From: Pycnopodia helianthoides
Lineage: Eukaryota; Echinodermata; Asteroidea; Forcipulatida; Asteriidae
Direction: 5' to 3'
Assembly (NCBI GenBank): GCA_032158295.1
Contig: CM063249.1
Coordinates: 14,116,078-14,180,077, forward strand
Length of the DNA stretch: 64,000 nucleotides
In this document: positions 34,303 to 46,064 of the stretch, one piece after another
Position numbering within the stretch: position 1 is the first letter of the stretch
Layout: every line of letters begins with the position of its first letter
Notes under the pieces: generated by a model
What the model was told of the DNA's origin: nothing
Seen by the model: only the letters and a program-made list of their open reading frames with translations
Database searches by the model: none
Position numbers and translations under genes: made by a program

Positions 34303-34826
34303 GCCTCAGAACAGTGATACACGTAAATATGCACTCCTTCAATCAATGACACAAAACACACATAAAAGGTATCCTTGATCTTTGATCTATCTTCAATAAT
34401 GTGTTAAAAAAACAATAGGCAGGTGCCCTTGTGACCCACAAGTGCCAGGACTATGGTAACACCCAGAAATATTCCAATGGGACATGGCCGGAAAAACTAT
34501 AGTGTACTGCACCTACAAAACTCTACAAGAATCAATCCAAACTAGCAGAGGTAAACACTCGACCATAAATAATTTTGAGGAAAAGATACTAGCAGAGCGA
34601 AATATTTGGTACACATTAATATGTCAAATATTTTCCATCCACTTACTCTTAATAATAAGATAATGTTCAGTCTCTACTCTTTATCACGTGTCTCAATTTG
34701 TCAAACGTGATCCCTAGTCAGTTCAGTAACAGCTTGGCTGTAAATGACTTGACTTGACCTTCTTTCTTTACCCCAGCCCAGCAACACTCAAGTCCTCATA
34801 GTCCAGTCTTGGTTCGATTGATTTTA
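34303..34826. other. no gene seen
   Basis: Ordinary AT-rich sequence downstream of the zinc-finger gene. No ORF or repeat could be supported. Confidence 0.4.
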
Positions 34827-35001
34827 TCAGTGCTTTTTAGCTGCACCTTCTACACACATGTTACGCATGGTGCAAAGATGGTCATGGTGGAAAACTTCCC
34901 TCAAATGATGGAGGTTTTTTTCCACAGCACAATATCTGGCCGATGCTAGAGCTCTTTGATTGATATTAGACAGTCCAAAGAACTGCCCTCCTTGAGATGA
35001 G
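34827..35001 (-). CDS. possible orphan terminal exon
   Basis: On the minus strand a CACTCTAG acceptor-like site is followed by an open block reading SSQGGQFFGLSNINQRALAS, then [20 protein letters not shown] and a stop at 34827. The composition is protein-like, with spaced His and Cys residues, but no family is recognised. It lies just downstream of the zinc-finger gene's terminal exon, which ends in an AAG|GTGAAT donor-like site. The phases do not agree, so an alternative last exon would need another junction. It may be coincidental. Confidence 0.3.
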
Positions 35002-35115
35002 CTAGAGTGCATCGTTTAGGATATCATCAAGAGACAACCCATTTTTAAGGTAAAGCCATAGTATTTCGACCACCTTCAACATCTTTTAGGTTTATTTATG
35101 TCTTTTGAAATTCCA

Positions 35116-38100
35116 TCAATTCACCTTAAAAATTCTAGTCCTGCCTCTCTTAAGAGGAGGTTCATCACTTGGAATGTCATCCTCAAATGATCGTTTCTCC
35201 AAGCTGGCAGTACTGAATATTTTGGCTGCTGTGTCATCTGACAAAATCAATTTCAAACTCTTGTGCTTGTCAAAGTCTTGTGGTGTATGTGCAGAATCAT
35301 GAGTATTGCCAGTCGATGACAAATCACTAGCTGTAAGTTCGTACGACATCTTGTCATCATTGGATAGCATCTGGACATCATTCTGTAGCTCAGAGAGAGA
35401 GTCTTTGGTCTGGATGGTCTCCTCCACTTGGCTCTCAACCAAGTCATTTTCCGATGTAATGGTCATGACAACTGTCTGCTCCATGTTTTCCAGCGTGCTT
35501 ACAGAGTCTGTAGGCATCATCATAATACCTTGAATGTTTTGAGATTGGATACTGCTAAGATCTGTTGGTACCAGATCCGCATCTGCCGTAGAGTCCGACT
35601 CTTCCTCACTGGGTACTGTCTTGGAATGCTCTCCTGCTTCAGCATATAGTCTCAGCTGTGCCAGATGGTGATGTAACAGTTGTGTGTGCTCCTCTGATAG
35701 ATGCTGCACCAGCTCCTGCAGCATGGACTGGTGAACTGTGCCATTTGTTAGACGCTTTAGACTGGAAGTGTGCATTGCAGTCAGCTGCTGTTTCAAGGTT
35801 GTGTTTGTGTTGTACAAATATTTGACCTACAGTATAGAATAAAAAGAATGACTTATCAAGATGCTCTGCCTCTGCCGTCATTCAGCATACTAAAACGTAA
35901 CCTGCTTTTATATTATTTCTTTGCATAATCTCATGAACTAAAATTGCAAAGCATTCAGAAGAGTCCTCTTTGAGTTTTCAAGTAAAATAGTGGGGTATCT
36001 AATTGAACTGTCATCAAAGTTAGTCATAAACATAGTTAGACCAAGCACTTTGCTCTGTCACAAGAAAACTATTCAAAATTTGTGCATCAAACATGCTCTC
36101 TGAGAACTAACTGAGACTACCTTAGCTCTTAATCTCTCTAAAGTGTCCTTCATCTTCTGCTCTGTCTTGTTCCATTTGCTCCTCTCCTCTTGTAGTTGTT
36201 TCTCAAGCCGTTCCTTCTCCTGCAAGAGTCTGAGATTGATAGCACCACTATGCTCCGTGAAGCAGGTAGCTGGATCTATATCCTCTTTATTCTCAGACCC
36301 TTCAGGGATTTCAATCAGCACTATTGTTTCTGCAAGAGAAATTAAATTTCCATTATAATTGAACCACTTAATGCATAGTCTTATTCATGCAACAATATTC
36401 TTTTGATTGGCTGCATTGGTAGATGTGTATTTCAGCTAATTAATCTCTTACTTAAATTTGTTAATAATTGCTGAACCTTTTCATGCTAACAATTACACTT
36501 ACAACCCCAATAAGAATAATTATTTGCTATTTTTCTTCTTGTATGTAACCTTGTAAAGTCATAATTTGTGCAAAAGACAGGAAAAGTTCTTCAACACCAG
36601 ACGTTAATCTCCCTGGAATATGCATTAAATTCTAGCAATGTCATGTAGAAAGTCATACAGAATCTGAAACACAGTATCACTGAATCTGAAACACAGTATC
36701 ACTGTATCTGAAACACAGTATCACTGATAACTCAATTGTTAACAAAATTCTGTACAGAGAGCCCATTTCTTTCTACACATTTAGCAGTATGTCAGCTCTT
36801 CTTATATGTTTTCAACAGAACATTCAACAGAAAGATCAGCCCTCACCTTCTCCATTGTCAGTGCTCTGGCTATGAACATCATTTCCCACACACTCAATTT
36901 GTTGCTCACTGTTTTCCTCATAACCTGGGGATGTGTCGATCCCATCTATTCTTGACCCCATAGACTGCTGAGACTGTACAATGAGGTGCGACTCCAGGCT
37001 AGTGCTGTTTGCAACTTGGCTGGTGTAGGATGCCATCGTTTGGTTTACATCCTAGAGGATGTGAATGGTGTTTAAATGATAAGTCTTGATGTACATTTTT
37101 ATACTGTATGCTTACAAATTACAATACCAAATACAAACAAAAGAAATATTGTGCATACTATGGGCTACAAAACTATTAAAGAACTGCTGTAACAAAACAT
37201 TTGCAACTTTCAATTTTACATGCGCATGCAATGCTCAACTCTTTCTCACAGATGGCTTTTAAGTACATTGAAAAACATAACTAGGTATACTGTCATTATA
37301 ATGGTTAGGCAATCATACTCTGCATTAGTACCTGGGCAACAACAATTTGTAAAGTGGTCTGTGGGTTGCGGAAGTGTTGTTTATAATGCTTCATTGCCTC
37401 ATCTCGTCTATTGAACCCATTGTGACAGTGGTAGCAATGCCAGTGGGCACCCTTGAAGTGTTTGAACTGGTGGATGATTCCATGGACATCACACATCCGA
37501 CAGCACCGTAAAACTTTCAGTCCTGGTCAGGGAAATTGATCAACAAGACGTCAAAGTTAAACAACTTAACACAACAACTTTTGATGTTTGGTTCTTGCAA
37601 TAGACACACACACATATATCAAGAAAAAAAACTTTCAATTGAATTTTGTTTTTAAAGATGTATTGCAAGAAATCGATTGAGATACTAAGTTTGAATGGTG
37701 AAATTAAAAGCATCACTTGAGTTGTCATAAGGCATGTCTCTATTCACATCTCAAGTTTTAATGAAGTGTCACTCATTACACTTTGAAATGTGAAATTTCA
37801 TTTCTTTTATAGGCCTACAGAAAATAATTTTAAGGATTGATGGATGACTTTTGATACCTGGCCAGGCCTGGTACGTTATGAACTTAAAAGTTCAATCATT
37901 GGTTATTTAATGACATCATGTTATATAGCAATGAACAAAATAAAATATTGATTCAAAACAACTCTAAAATGGAAATATAAGCTAATATTTGTTTTCGATG
38001 CCTTTGCTGATTTTAAACTTATTGTTATACCTTGTTGTCAATTGTGATATTGACTTGTGTTTATCTAAAGGGTTTTTGTTTTTAAATGTTACCCTGTAAG

Positions 38101-38563
38101 CGCCCTGGAGCATTGTTTTCGATGGATTTGGCGCTATATAAATGTTTACTATTATTATTATTATTATCATTATTATTAATGTCAACATTAATCATTAGGC
38201 AATTAGGCCCAAATCTCAGATCTTTCATCGGAGTCAATTTAGTCAAGTCCAAGTCAAGTTCCATAGTCCTAAATGATACAACCCAACGCCCAGTCTCAGA
38301 CTCAAGTCTTAACTGTGTCCTCAAGTATACAATTTGTATTTAACAAGTTTATTTATTTTACTCACCAGCAAACTCGATTGCCTTATCAACATGCTTGACC
38401 CTGTAGTGAGCCTTTAGAATGACCTGGTCATTGAACATGGTCTCCAACGTGCAGAAAGGACAGTGTAGATGCGGTCCCTTTATCGTATAGCCACATTCAC
38501 TATCATGCAATGCAGTGGGGTCCACTCAACTTCAGTGCCTTTCATACGCACCGACGGGTGTGC
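35116..38563 (-). CDS. C2H2 zinc-finger/coiled-coil nuclear protein, at least five exons
   Basis: Phase-consistent exons on the minus strand are 38366-38563, 37332-37522, 36847-37051, 36121-36329 and 35116-35826, all with GT-AG borders. The first two encode atypical C2H2 fingers: HCPFCTLETMF...HYRVKH, then CCRMCDVHG and HCYHCHNGFNRRDEAMKHYK. Exon three is acidic and Ser/Gln-rich. Exon four has a charged coiled coil (LLQEKERLEKQLQEERSKW...). The last exon has a Gln/Leu-rich helix, then an acidic region and a basic end (PPLKRGRTR) resembling a nuclear localisation signal. It is probably a DNA- or chromatin-associated regulator; I do not recognise the orthologue. Upstream exons are not identified. 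Near 38520 the frame around the first finger breaks (EVEWTPLH is two bases out of register with DSECGY). Confidence 0.75.
36659..36726. repeat. 22-bp tandem repeat, three units, intronic
   Basis: The unit AATCTGAAACACAGTATCAC plus TG is repeated three times almost perfectly inside the intron between the acidic and coiled-coil exons of the zinc-finger gene. Confidence 0.9.
37523..38365. other. zinc-finger gene intron with SINE tail
   Basis: The intron holds AAGCGCCCTGGAGCATTG...GGCGCTATATAAATG followed by a (TTA)n run at 38094-38180. That matches the 3' tail style of the SINE at 3568. No other feature is seen. Confidence 0.5.
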
Positions 38564-38904
38564 CTAGACAACATGCAAAGTCAGTTGCAAAAATAATAAG
38601 GATTAGTGACCAGATTGCATACCCATAGGCCTAACACTTAAAATGCTGAATCTTCAATCAATCAAAATAACACATTAACAGCAAAGTTACTGTCTAGTTT
38701 TTAAAATTAATTTTCATAATTGTTAATGTTAGGCCTTTATAACTATTCTTGACAGCTTTCACTGTCTTTTAACAGATCTAAAGCAAGGGTATTAAGGCCT
38801 AAAGTAGTTAAATTTTTCCCAGTTTAAAATGCAATTCTGTACCTATATGATAGCCTGAAAATGTAATTTTTTTAGCAATCAAGAACAGTATTATTATTAT
38901 TCTT

Positions 38905-39195
38905 ACTAATTTCTGGTAATGAAACCAAGGATACCTAAAAAGTGAATTTAATGACTGTTAACTCAAAAGCCTGAGAAAACTGCAGACAAGGTTGAGCTTA
39001 CAATGAAACAATGCACCAAAAAATCCTCCATGATGTGTTATGGGTTCTTTATTACATGCTCTAACTATCCCAATACATAAGACCTATGGCTTGACGTCCC
39101 ATCAGAGACTAAGGGTGGTAAAGTATTTTTGCAAACGGACAAATTCAGAGGTGATGACTGAGATTCAACTTCTATGACAGACCTTATACCGAGCA
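38905..39195. mobile_element. old SINE-related fragment
   Basis: The run GTAATGAAACCAAGGATACC, TACATGCTCTAACTATCCC, AAGACCTATGGCTTGACGTC and GGTAAAGTATTTTTGC follows the same order as 61745-62400 and, in part, 3788-3880. The tRNA-like head is eroded. Confidence 0.55.
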
Positions 39196-40221
39196 CAGAG
39201 ACTGTTCTGCAATGACACTCCACAATTTTTAACAATAATTGTTATGAAGTGACCGAGCCCCTAATTACGCCCTATAAAAAATCACTACCAATTCAACAAA
39301 GATTAATTTGATAGTTAGTTACTTGAACATTATCAGTCAATGAATTACAATGTTTATGTTAATCACACTATAGAGTATGACTATTGTAAAACTAAATGGG
39401 TTAAAAATGAAGAATGTGTGTTTTTGAATACTTTTTAAAATTGATACTTGCATTGTTTTTAATAGAAATACAAGTATCATAAAAAAGTTTTTTTAAAAAA
39501 CTTAATGAAAGGGCTGCTGCGCTATACAATACCATGGAGGTAGGAATAGAAGTTGAACTTGTAATGTACACATGTACAATATGTAGCTAGCGCAGCAGCC
39601 CGTCGTCAATCGGCTCGTGAAGTGTCCGGAAACTGACAAATTACTTAAAGTTGAACAAAACCGATACATTTTCCCGTACTTCTTACACAATAAGTACAGT
39701 TTTGACAAACTAAGATATATACATACCACATGGATAGACATAATTCCAAAAGACTTTACACCAGAGTCACTGACAAAGTCATAAAATCTGGAATAAATGT
39801 GTGATTTTCTCGTAAACTCGTGAAGGCGACTGTGTACACGTCACTCATTTTTGTACCACTAATGCATGACGTCAGTATTTGCTAGCCTTAGAGTAACAGC
39901 CGTTAAAATATAGTGTAGCTACACTATGAGCGGGACCATTGATCCATAGGACAACTCAGCGGTTGTGCACGTTCGTGATCGCTGTTAGGGCAACGCGGAA
40001 CGTTTGTTTGCCACCCGGTGAACACAAAGCGTGTATGTTGGAGTCTAGTGACAAAAACAAACATGTCAAAGGTTATAAATTGCAAGCATGTGGAAAGTAA
40101 ACACACGACATTGTATTCTGGATCGGAGGGGTAGATCTTCTCGAAACAATTTTATCGGCTCAAGGTTTGAATAGTATAAATATAGTATAATTTATACATA
40201 CGTTAGTCCTGTACTTACTCC
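39196..40221. other. intergenic, presumed divergent promoter region
   Basis: This stretch separates the 5' side of the zinc-finger gene (-) from NDH-2 (+). No coding exon was assigned. CpG-containing words cluster near 39960-40010. First noncoding exons of either gene could lie here. Confidence 0.4.
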
Positions 40222-40279
40222 TAGAATTATGAGGTTCGATCCGCTATCGGCTCCATAGCGGATCGAACCTATAATTCTA
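40222..40279. repeat. near-perfect hairpin between divergent genes
   Basis: TAGAATTATGAGGTTCGATC-CGCTAT (40222-40247) is followed by a 7-base loop CGGCTCC. Its inverted copy ATAGCGGATCGAACCT-ATAATTCTA (40255-40279) differs by a single indel. It would form a stem of about 25 base pairs. Confidence 0.9.
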
Positions 40280-40932
40280 AAATCGAGTAGTCCGTACTGT
40301 GCACAGATTTCAAATATTCTGACTATACTATTATAGTATAGTAGTAGTATAAAAATAAAATGGCCAACCTTGCCTTGTTGTTGTTCTTGTTGGGCTGAGT
40401 CATGTGTGAGTGCATAGAGAAGTGTGTCTTTCTCTATGGTGAGTGTTAGTGTATGTTATTGTTATGTGTGCCGGCTCTTTAACATCGGTTTTAATAAGAA
40501 AGTGCGGTGAATACTATTTTACTATTTATTTACTACTAATAACAAGTACCAGTACTACTGGGTGGGTGAGATTAGAATGGCATTGCCAATATACTCGTGT
40601 TTCATGACTGTATTCACAGGGAAGACTCTGACTTTGTGTATATTGTTAGTTACTATAAGTATACGCAAGTGCAGTACCAGTGCCATTACTCAGTAGGCCT
40701 ACCTACAGAACTAGCAGTGTAGGGCTGTAGCTCATGAGTGAGTGTAAATGCATATATACTTCCTTGCTTGCGTGCATAATTGTTTAGTTGGAGTAATTTT
40801 GACCAATGTGGATTGCAGGAACATGTATATTTTTAATCAATCCCATTTCAAATACATAACATTCTTTTTTTCCATTGCACTCTGCAGATTTGTAGGCTAT
40901 TTGTTGACCGACTGAATCAAGAATTCGCTGAA

Positions 40933-43900
40933 ATGTTTGTGTCTGCTATCCCTCGCAAGATTACCCAGGGCTTATTTTGTCATCGACATCTGTCTTCCCC
41001 ATTAACCAAGATCATTCTTCAAATTTGTGTTTGTCATGGCTCATCAGCTGCAAATGGAAGAGAGAGAAACTTGTGATATTAGGGACAGGGTGGGCCAGCT
41101 ACAGTGTCCTGAAAAGTGTCAATAAAAAACTTTATGACGTCATTGTCGTAAGTCCCGTAATCATTTTTTGTTCACGCCATTACTGGCCAGCACAACTGTT
41201 GGGACACTGGAGTTCAGGTTAGTTTTAATGGCAAGATTAAGAAATAAACAAATTTCAGTAAGAGTCAGTGAACGAAAGTTGACCCTTCCTACTCTTGCAG
41301 TCTTGGTAAACTTTTCCAATGCTTTAAACCATTCAAATAGTTGCAATAATCGTATACAGGCTAACCCTCTATCCATCCTCTCGACCATCAAGAGGAGAGG
41401 GTTACGATTACTGGCAGCATTGCAAGTGATTAATACTTTGAAGGGTCCGCAGAATCCCTGTGGTAAGATTAAGGCCTTCAAAGCACATTATACTAGGTTT
41501 TGTTTATCTGTTCAATTTGACTACAATCAAATGCAATAAACCATTCTCAGGTGACAACACTATTTTATTAAATTGAACAGATAAACAAAACCTAATGTGC
41601 TTTGAAGGCCTTAACCTTACCACAGGGATTCTGCAGATCCTTAAAAAGTATTAAACAGTCTTAAATTGAACTATCCACATTTACGGCCTTAAAAGAAGCA
41701 TTAAAAAGTACTAAAATCAGCTATTTGAGGTCTTTCAAAAAAAATGGATGAAGCGTGCAATGAAGTTTCCTATAATCTTGTAAAGAACCGAATTACACCG
41801 CCCGAGAAAAAGTAACATAAAGTGTAAGTGGTTATAGCTGCTTTATTCACTTATTTAGGTCTTTTTTAGCATTAAAAGGGTCTTAAATTTGACTTCTTAA
41901 AGTGTGCAGTACCCTGTACGCCGGCAGTCATTGCTACTTCAATTGGAAACTGGACTTCATTAACTCAAGGGTTTTGATTATTACAACTATCAAATGAACT
42001 GCATATTGTGTCTATGGTTGCATAACTTTTACAAAAATAACTTTACGTGTATTGTGTAGAAGCATTTAATATTATCAAATTATAGTATATTGATGATATT
42101 GTATTGCAGGCAAGCATGGTTTTTAATCTATCGTTATTGATATTGAGTGGCCAAACAGTAGGAGGGTTGACTATGTACATGTACTGTGTAGAAGCATTGG
42201 TTAAATGATATTGCAGGCGAGCATAGTGTATCTATCATTAAAAATCAAAATGGTCAGACTGTGATTTTACAATTGACCTTCTCCTTTGCATTCACAGAAG
42301 CATCATTGAGCCCATTCGAAACGTAGGTTTTAGGCAGACAGATCACTTCCATTTGAGTGAAGCAGTTGGAATTGATGTTGAAAAAAAGGTACGCGGCATG
42401 AGTTTAATGTTCTTGGTTGCTGACCTATACTTTCTCCTCTTACAAGCCTTTCCTTTCAGTTGATGCAATATGAAAATCCAAGTTAAAGTTAGTTTTCAGA
42501 CTTTCAAACTGCTCCCAGGTACCCACTGTTTCCGCCTCCTCACCTCCACGCCCATCAACTCTGCATATGTAGTACTACACACCCCATCGAGCTGATACTT
42601 TCGCTAAGCTTCTGAACAAGGCACTTAAACTCCAATCCAATTTTGATTGACAGCAATATTCCTGATCATAAACAGCTCACATTGTTTATGGTGTAACTAC
42701 AAACCTACTTCTTATTGTACTTTCATCAGGCAAACCTTTTTAACCCTCTTGCTGTCTGACCATTCAATACCATTCAAGTGGTTTTGAATGATAGATAAAC
42801 TATGCCAGCCTGAAATATGATACCATGAGGGAATGCATGTACACAGTACACAGTTAGTTCTGTGCACAGTTGTGCCACTGTACACAACCTTGGCAGTCGA
42901 ATGGTTTCAAATGGTTGGTCAACTCACTGGAAAATGTTGCCAAGAGTCACTGACAGTAGGAGGGTTAGAGGACACTTTTCAAGGTTGGATGTGCAATAAC
43001 TGCATCATTTTCTTCTAAGTAAAGTTCCCCGCAAGTATGTAGAGTGTTTGTCTCGTTCACCAAACGTTATTTCAAAATAAAAATTGTTTTCTTTACCTAA
43101 TGACTTGTAGGAACTTTACTGTCAGAGTGTGCTGAAACCTGAATTGACATACAGCATTGACTATGACAAGCTGGTCATTGGAGTAGGAGCTGTCAGTAAT
43201 ACGTTTGGTATTCCAGGCGTCTCAGAACATGCTTTCTTTCTCAAGGTATTTATTTTAAAAAGATTAACAACTTTGTGGATGGTTTTCAGGTTAACCAACT
43301 TGTTAAGTTATTGGTTTTGCTTCAATCTGTTTATTTGTTTAAAAATGTATTTTAAATCCAACACCAGGTTGTGTTTGATTTTGAAAGACTTTGGAAAAGT
43401 ACATGAACAAGTCATCTTGAGAAAGACGTTTCATTATTGTGTTTTCTTAAGAAGTGACATTTATTTTGTTTACAGGAGGTACAAGATGCCCGTGCTATAC
43501 GAAACCGCATCCTCAATAACTTTGAGTTGGCGGTGCATCCGAGCATCTCCCAAGAGGAGAGAAGGCGACTTCTCCACATCATCATCGTAGGTGGTGGGCC
43601 AACAGGGGTGGAGTTTGGGGCAGAACTGTATGACTTTGTCAAGGAGGTGAGGTTTGGTGTCGATTTGTCAGGGAAGTTTTTCACCATGACCATCTTTATA
43701 CCATGTGTAAATCTGTGATCATATATATTTTCAACCATACCAATGTTAAATGCCACCCTTTAATCCCCTTCTTCCCCTGTAGGATGTCTCCCGTCTTTAT
43801 AGGGAAGAGCAAAACCTAATCCGTGTTTCCCTCATTGAGGGGAAGCAGATCCTCTCCTCCTTTACACCTAAGCAACAAGAGTACGCCACCTCTAAGATCC

Positions 43901-46064
43901 GCTCCCGATCACAGATGGAGTTGATCAAGGCTAACGTGACTGATGTCAGAGAGGATGGAGTAACACTCAGCAATGGCAAGGATATCCCTTGTGGACTAGT
44001 GGTATGGTCCACTGGACTTTCTCCCCGGTATAACAGATAGCCTTGTACCACACATTGTTTATGAGAAGTCATCACCCCCTGCAATTAAACTTCCCTGTAC
44101 TCAAGTGGGCTCTCCCACAACGATTCCTATTGTCCAATGGTAGGGAGGTTATTTCAATGTGGACCAGTGCATTCCAATATAAATGCTCAAAGATAGACTG
44201 TAGATACTTATACGAGCACGAGCATGGAGTAAGGCATATAAAATGTGCACTTGCTATTTAGGTACATGATTATGCTTTGCTTTTTCAATATTTCAACATA
44301 GCCAGAATCATTCACGGTGACTTCCTGCCATACATGACTTATTTTATATGCCAATGATGAATAAACATTCAGCCAATTAACAGTCCCTCTGGAGTTGGGA
44401 TGCACAGAATCTCAGCCTATTAGCAGATTGCAAGATGGCATTATGACAATGTTGTAAGGTATATTTTTTAACATTAATAGGTCGATTGTGAAGAACCTTC
44501 CCTTCTCCAGAAATAACCAGGGTCAGTTATTGACCAATGGCCACCTGAACGTGGTAGATGATGACAGTAACAGCATCTTTGCCATTGGTGACTGTGCGGA
44601 AATCGTCAACAATAGCTTGCCATGCACAGCTCAGGTTTGTAAAACTAGCTATGTCTTTATGCAGATGTAGCATTGACTGCTGTATAGTTAATTTTTGTAA
44701 TGAATCAGTGAAACTATTTTAAAAATTTTAAAGCATTTAGCCTGTCTATATCTATCAGGAGTGATATCCTATTCAGCAACAATCTCTGTAAGAGAGGATG
44801 ATAGCATTCCTAAGAAATACATTTTACACTTTACACCATGTTGGCTTTCAAATGATCAATAATATATCTTTATTAGGCACTTTTAACCCATTGCATCAAA
44901 GCGCCTTTCACTACTGCTACCCATATATATTGGGAAGTACTCCTGAAAAATCAAATACACTTTTGGAGTATGCAGCAGCAGCAGCCAAATGGTTGCTATC
45001 ATTCACATCAACAATCTCTACCCTCACAGATACAAATTTACTCCTGGGTGATGAGAAGCAATTAGTGTCCTGCCCAAGGACACCACTGTAATGACTGGGA
45101 TTCAAACCCACACTCTGATGACTCTGCCATTAGAACTCAAGTCCGATGCACTTAGGCTGCTCAGCCACGACTTGCCACAAAGTTTAAAAACATCAAGTTA
45201 TCTGATACGAACTATAAACCCACATATATGTCATTCAACTTCCCTTGTGTGCATAGGTTGCAGAGAGGCAAGGTAGATATCTCGCCAAGAGCCTCAGTAC
45301 TGATGGGAAGGGGTCAGAGTTCAAGCATGAAAATATGGGCATGCTGGCATATGTAGGTGACTACAAGGGGCTGACTAATTCACCAGTAGTTAAGGGACAA
45401 GGTGAGATTCAAAATAAGGGATGATGTACAATACATTGCTTGGTTGAGAAGTCTAGTATTTATTTTGGTTTTACCCTTATCTGATGTGTGATAAGCACTG
45501 CATCCTCTGTGCTTTGGGAGTCCTACAGAAAAAAAATCATAGGCTACTCGGGTGGGATTTGAACCAAAAACTCTCCAATTCTAGAGCAGATGTCTTATGT
45601 CTTATTTCGTAAGCCCGATTTGGAGAGGCCATTTCAAATGTTATAATTGTTTAACTGTTTTACAAACCTGTCGAAAAAGGAATAATGTAAACCTGGATAC
45701 GAGCAGAGATGGGTTAAATAATTGACTCGGATACAAAACAGTCAACACGAGCAATACTCAAACATAGACATAAAAGTAGCTCACACATTCAAATAATAAC
45801 TTAAAATATTGGAAGATATTTGCAATGAGTTGTCTGTTTGGGATTCAGTGTTAAAACAGAATAAGCCAATAACCCCCAATGTTTTAGCTAGCTAACGTCT
45901 GTTTTAGAATCAAATTACTTTGTTTTTTGTTTACAGGGTTCAACTCCTGGTTGCTATGGCGATCAGCTTACCTCACCCGATTGGGTAGCTGGAGATTACG
46001 TATGCAAGTTCCCATTGATTGGACCAAGACACTGCTCTTCGGTCGAGACATTTCAAGATTCTAA
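40933..46064 (+). CDS. type II (alternative, rotenone-insensitive) NADH:ubiquinone oxidoreductase, eight exons
   Basis: NDH-2 oxidises NADH and reduces ubiquinone as a single-subunit FAD enzyme at the mitochondrial inner membrane, without proton pumping. Exons: 40933-41217, 42298-42388, 43111-43245, 43476-43646, 43783-44027, 44481-44634, 45257-45401 and 45937-46064; all junctions keep phase with GT-AG borders. The start at 40933 gives a basic, Ser-rich presequence ([16 protein letters not shown]) suited to mitochondrial import. Motifs follow: the FAD-type fold [58 protein letters not shown], the NADH fold [18 protein letters not shown], the FAIGDCA flavin segment, and the family C-terminus [11 protein letters not shown]. 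Exon 1 shows two apparent frame breaks, an AG-repeat (near 41055) and a short C run (41154-41156); the other exons are clean. These may be assembly indels, or the gene may be damaged. Confidence 0.85.
41431..41653. repeat. ~85-bp inverted repeat in first NDH-2 intron
   Basis: The left arm (41431-41520) contains GCAGAATCCCTGTGGTAAG, TTAAGGCCTTCAAAGCACAT and TTTTGTTTATCTGTTCAATT. The right arm (41570-41653) is its inverted copy with a few changes and a small gap, separated by about 50 bases. The transcribed intron would fold into a long RNA hairpin. Confidence 0.88.
44855..45172 (-). mobile_element. tRNA-derived SINE in NDH-2 intron, antisense
   Basis: On the minus strand from 45172 a tRNA-like head reads GTCGTGGCTGAGCAGCC...GGACTTGAGTTCT...GGGTTTGAATCCC. 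A body follows, and the element ends near GCGCTTTGATGCAATGGG and an A/T tail. This is the same family as 3568. Small ORFs in it are incidental. Confidence 0.7.
45420..45936. other. last NDH-2 intron with a tRNA-like relic
   Basis: On the minus strand, near 45605-45538, CTCTAGAATTGGAGAG and GGTTCAAATCCCACCCGAG give an anticodon-arm-like and B-box-like arrangement. No intact cloverleaf is seen, so this is scored as a SINE or tRNA relic. Confidence 0.4.

Noticed and set aside
41168..41539. 123-codon ORF beginning with the NDH-2 FTPLLAST segment
   Set aside because: Only its first ~17 codons belong to NDH-2. It reads through the GT donor at 41218 into the intron and the inverted repeat.
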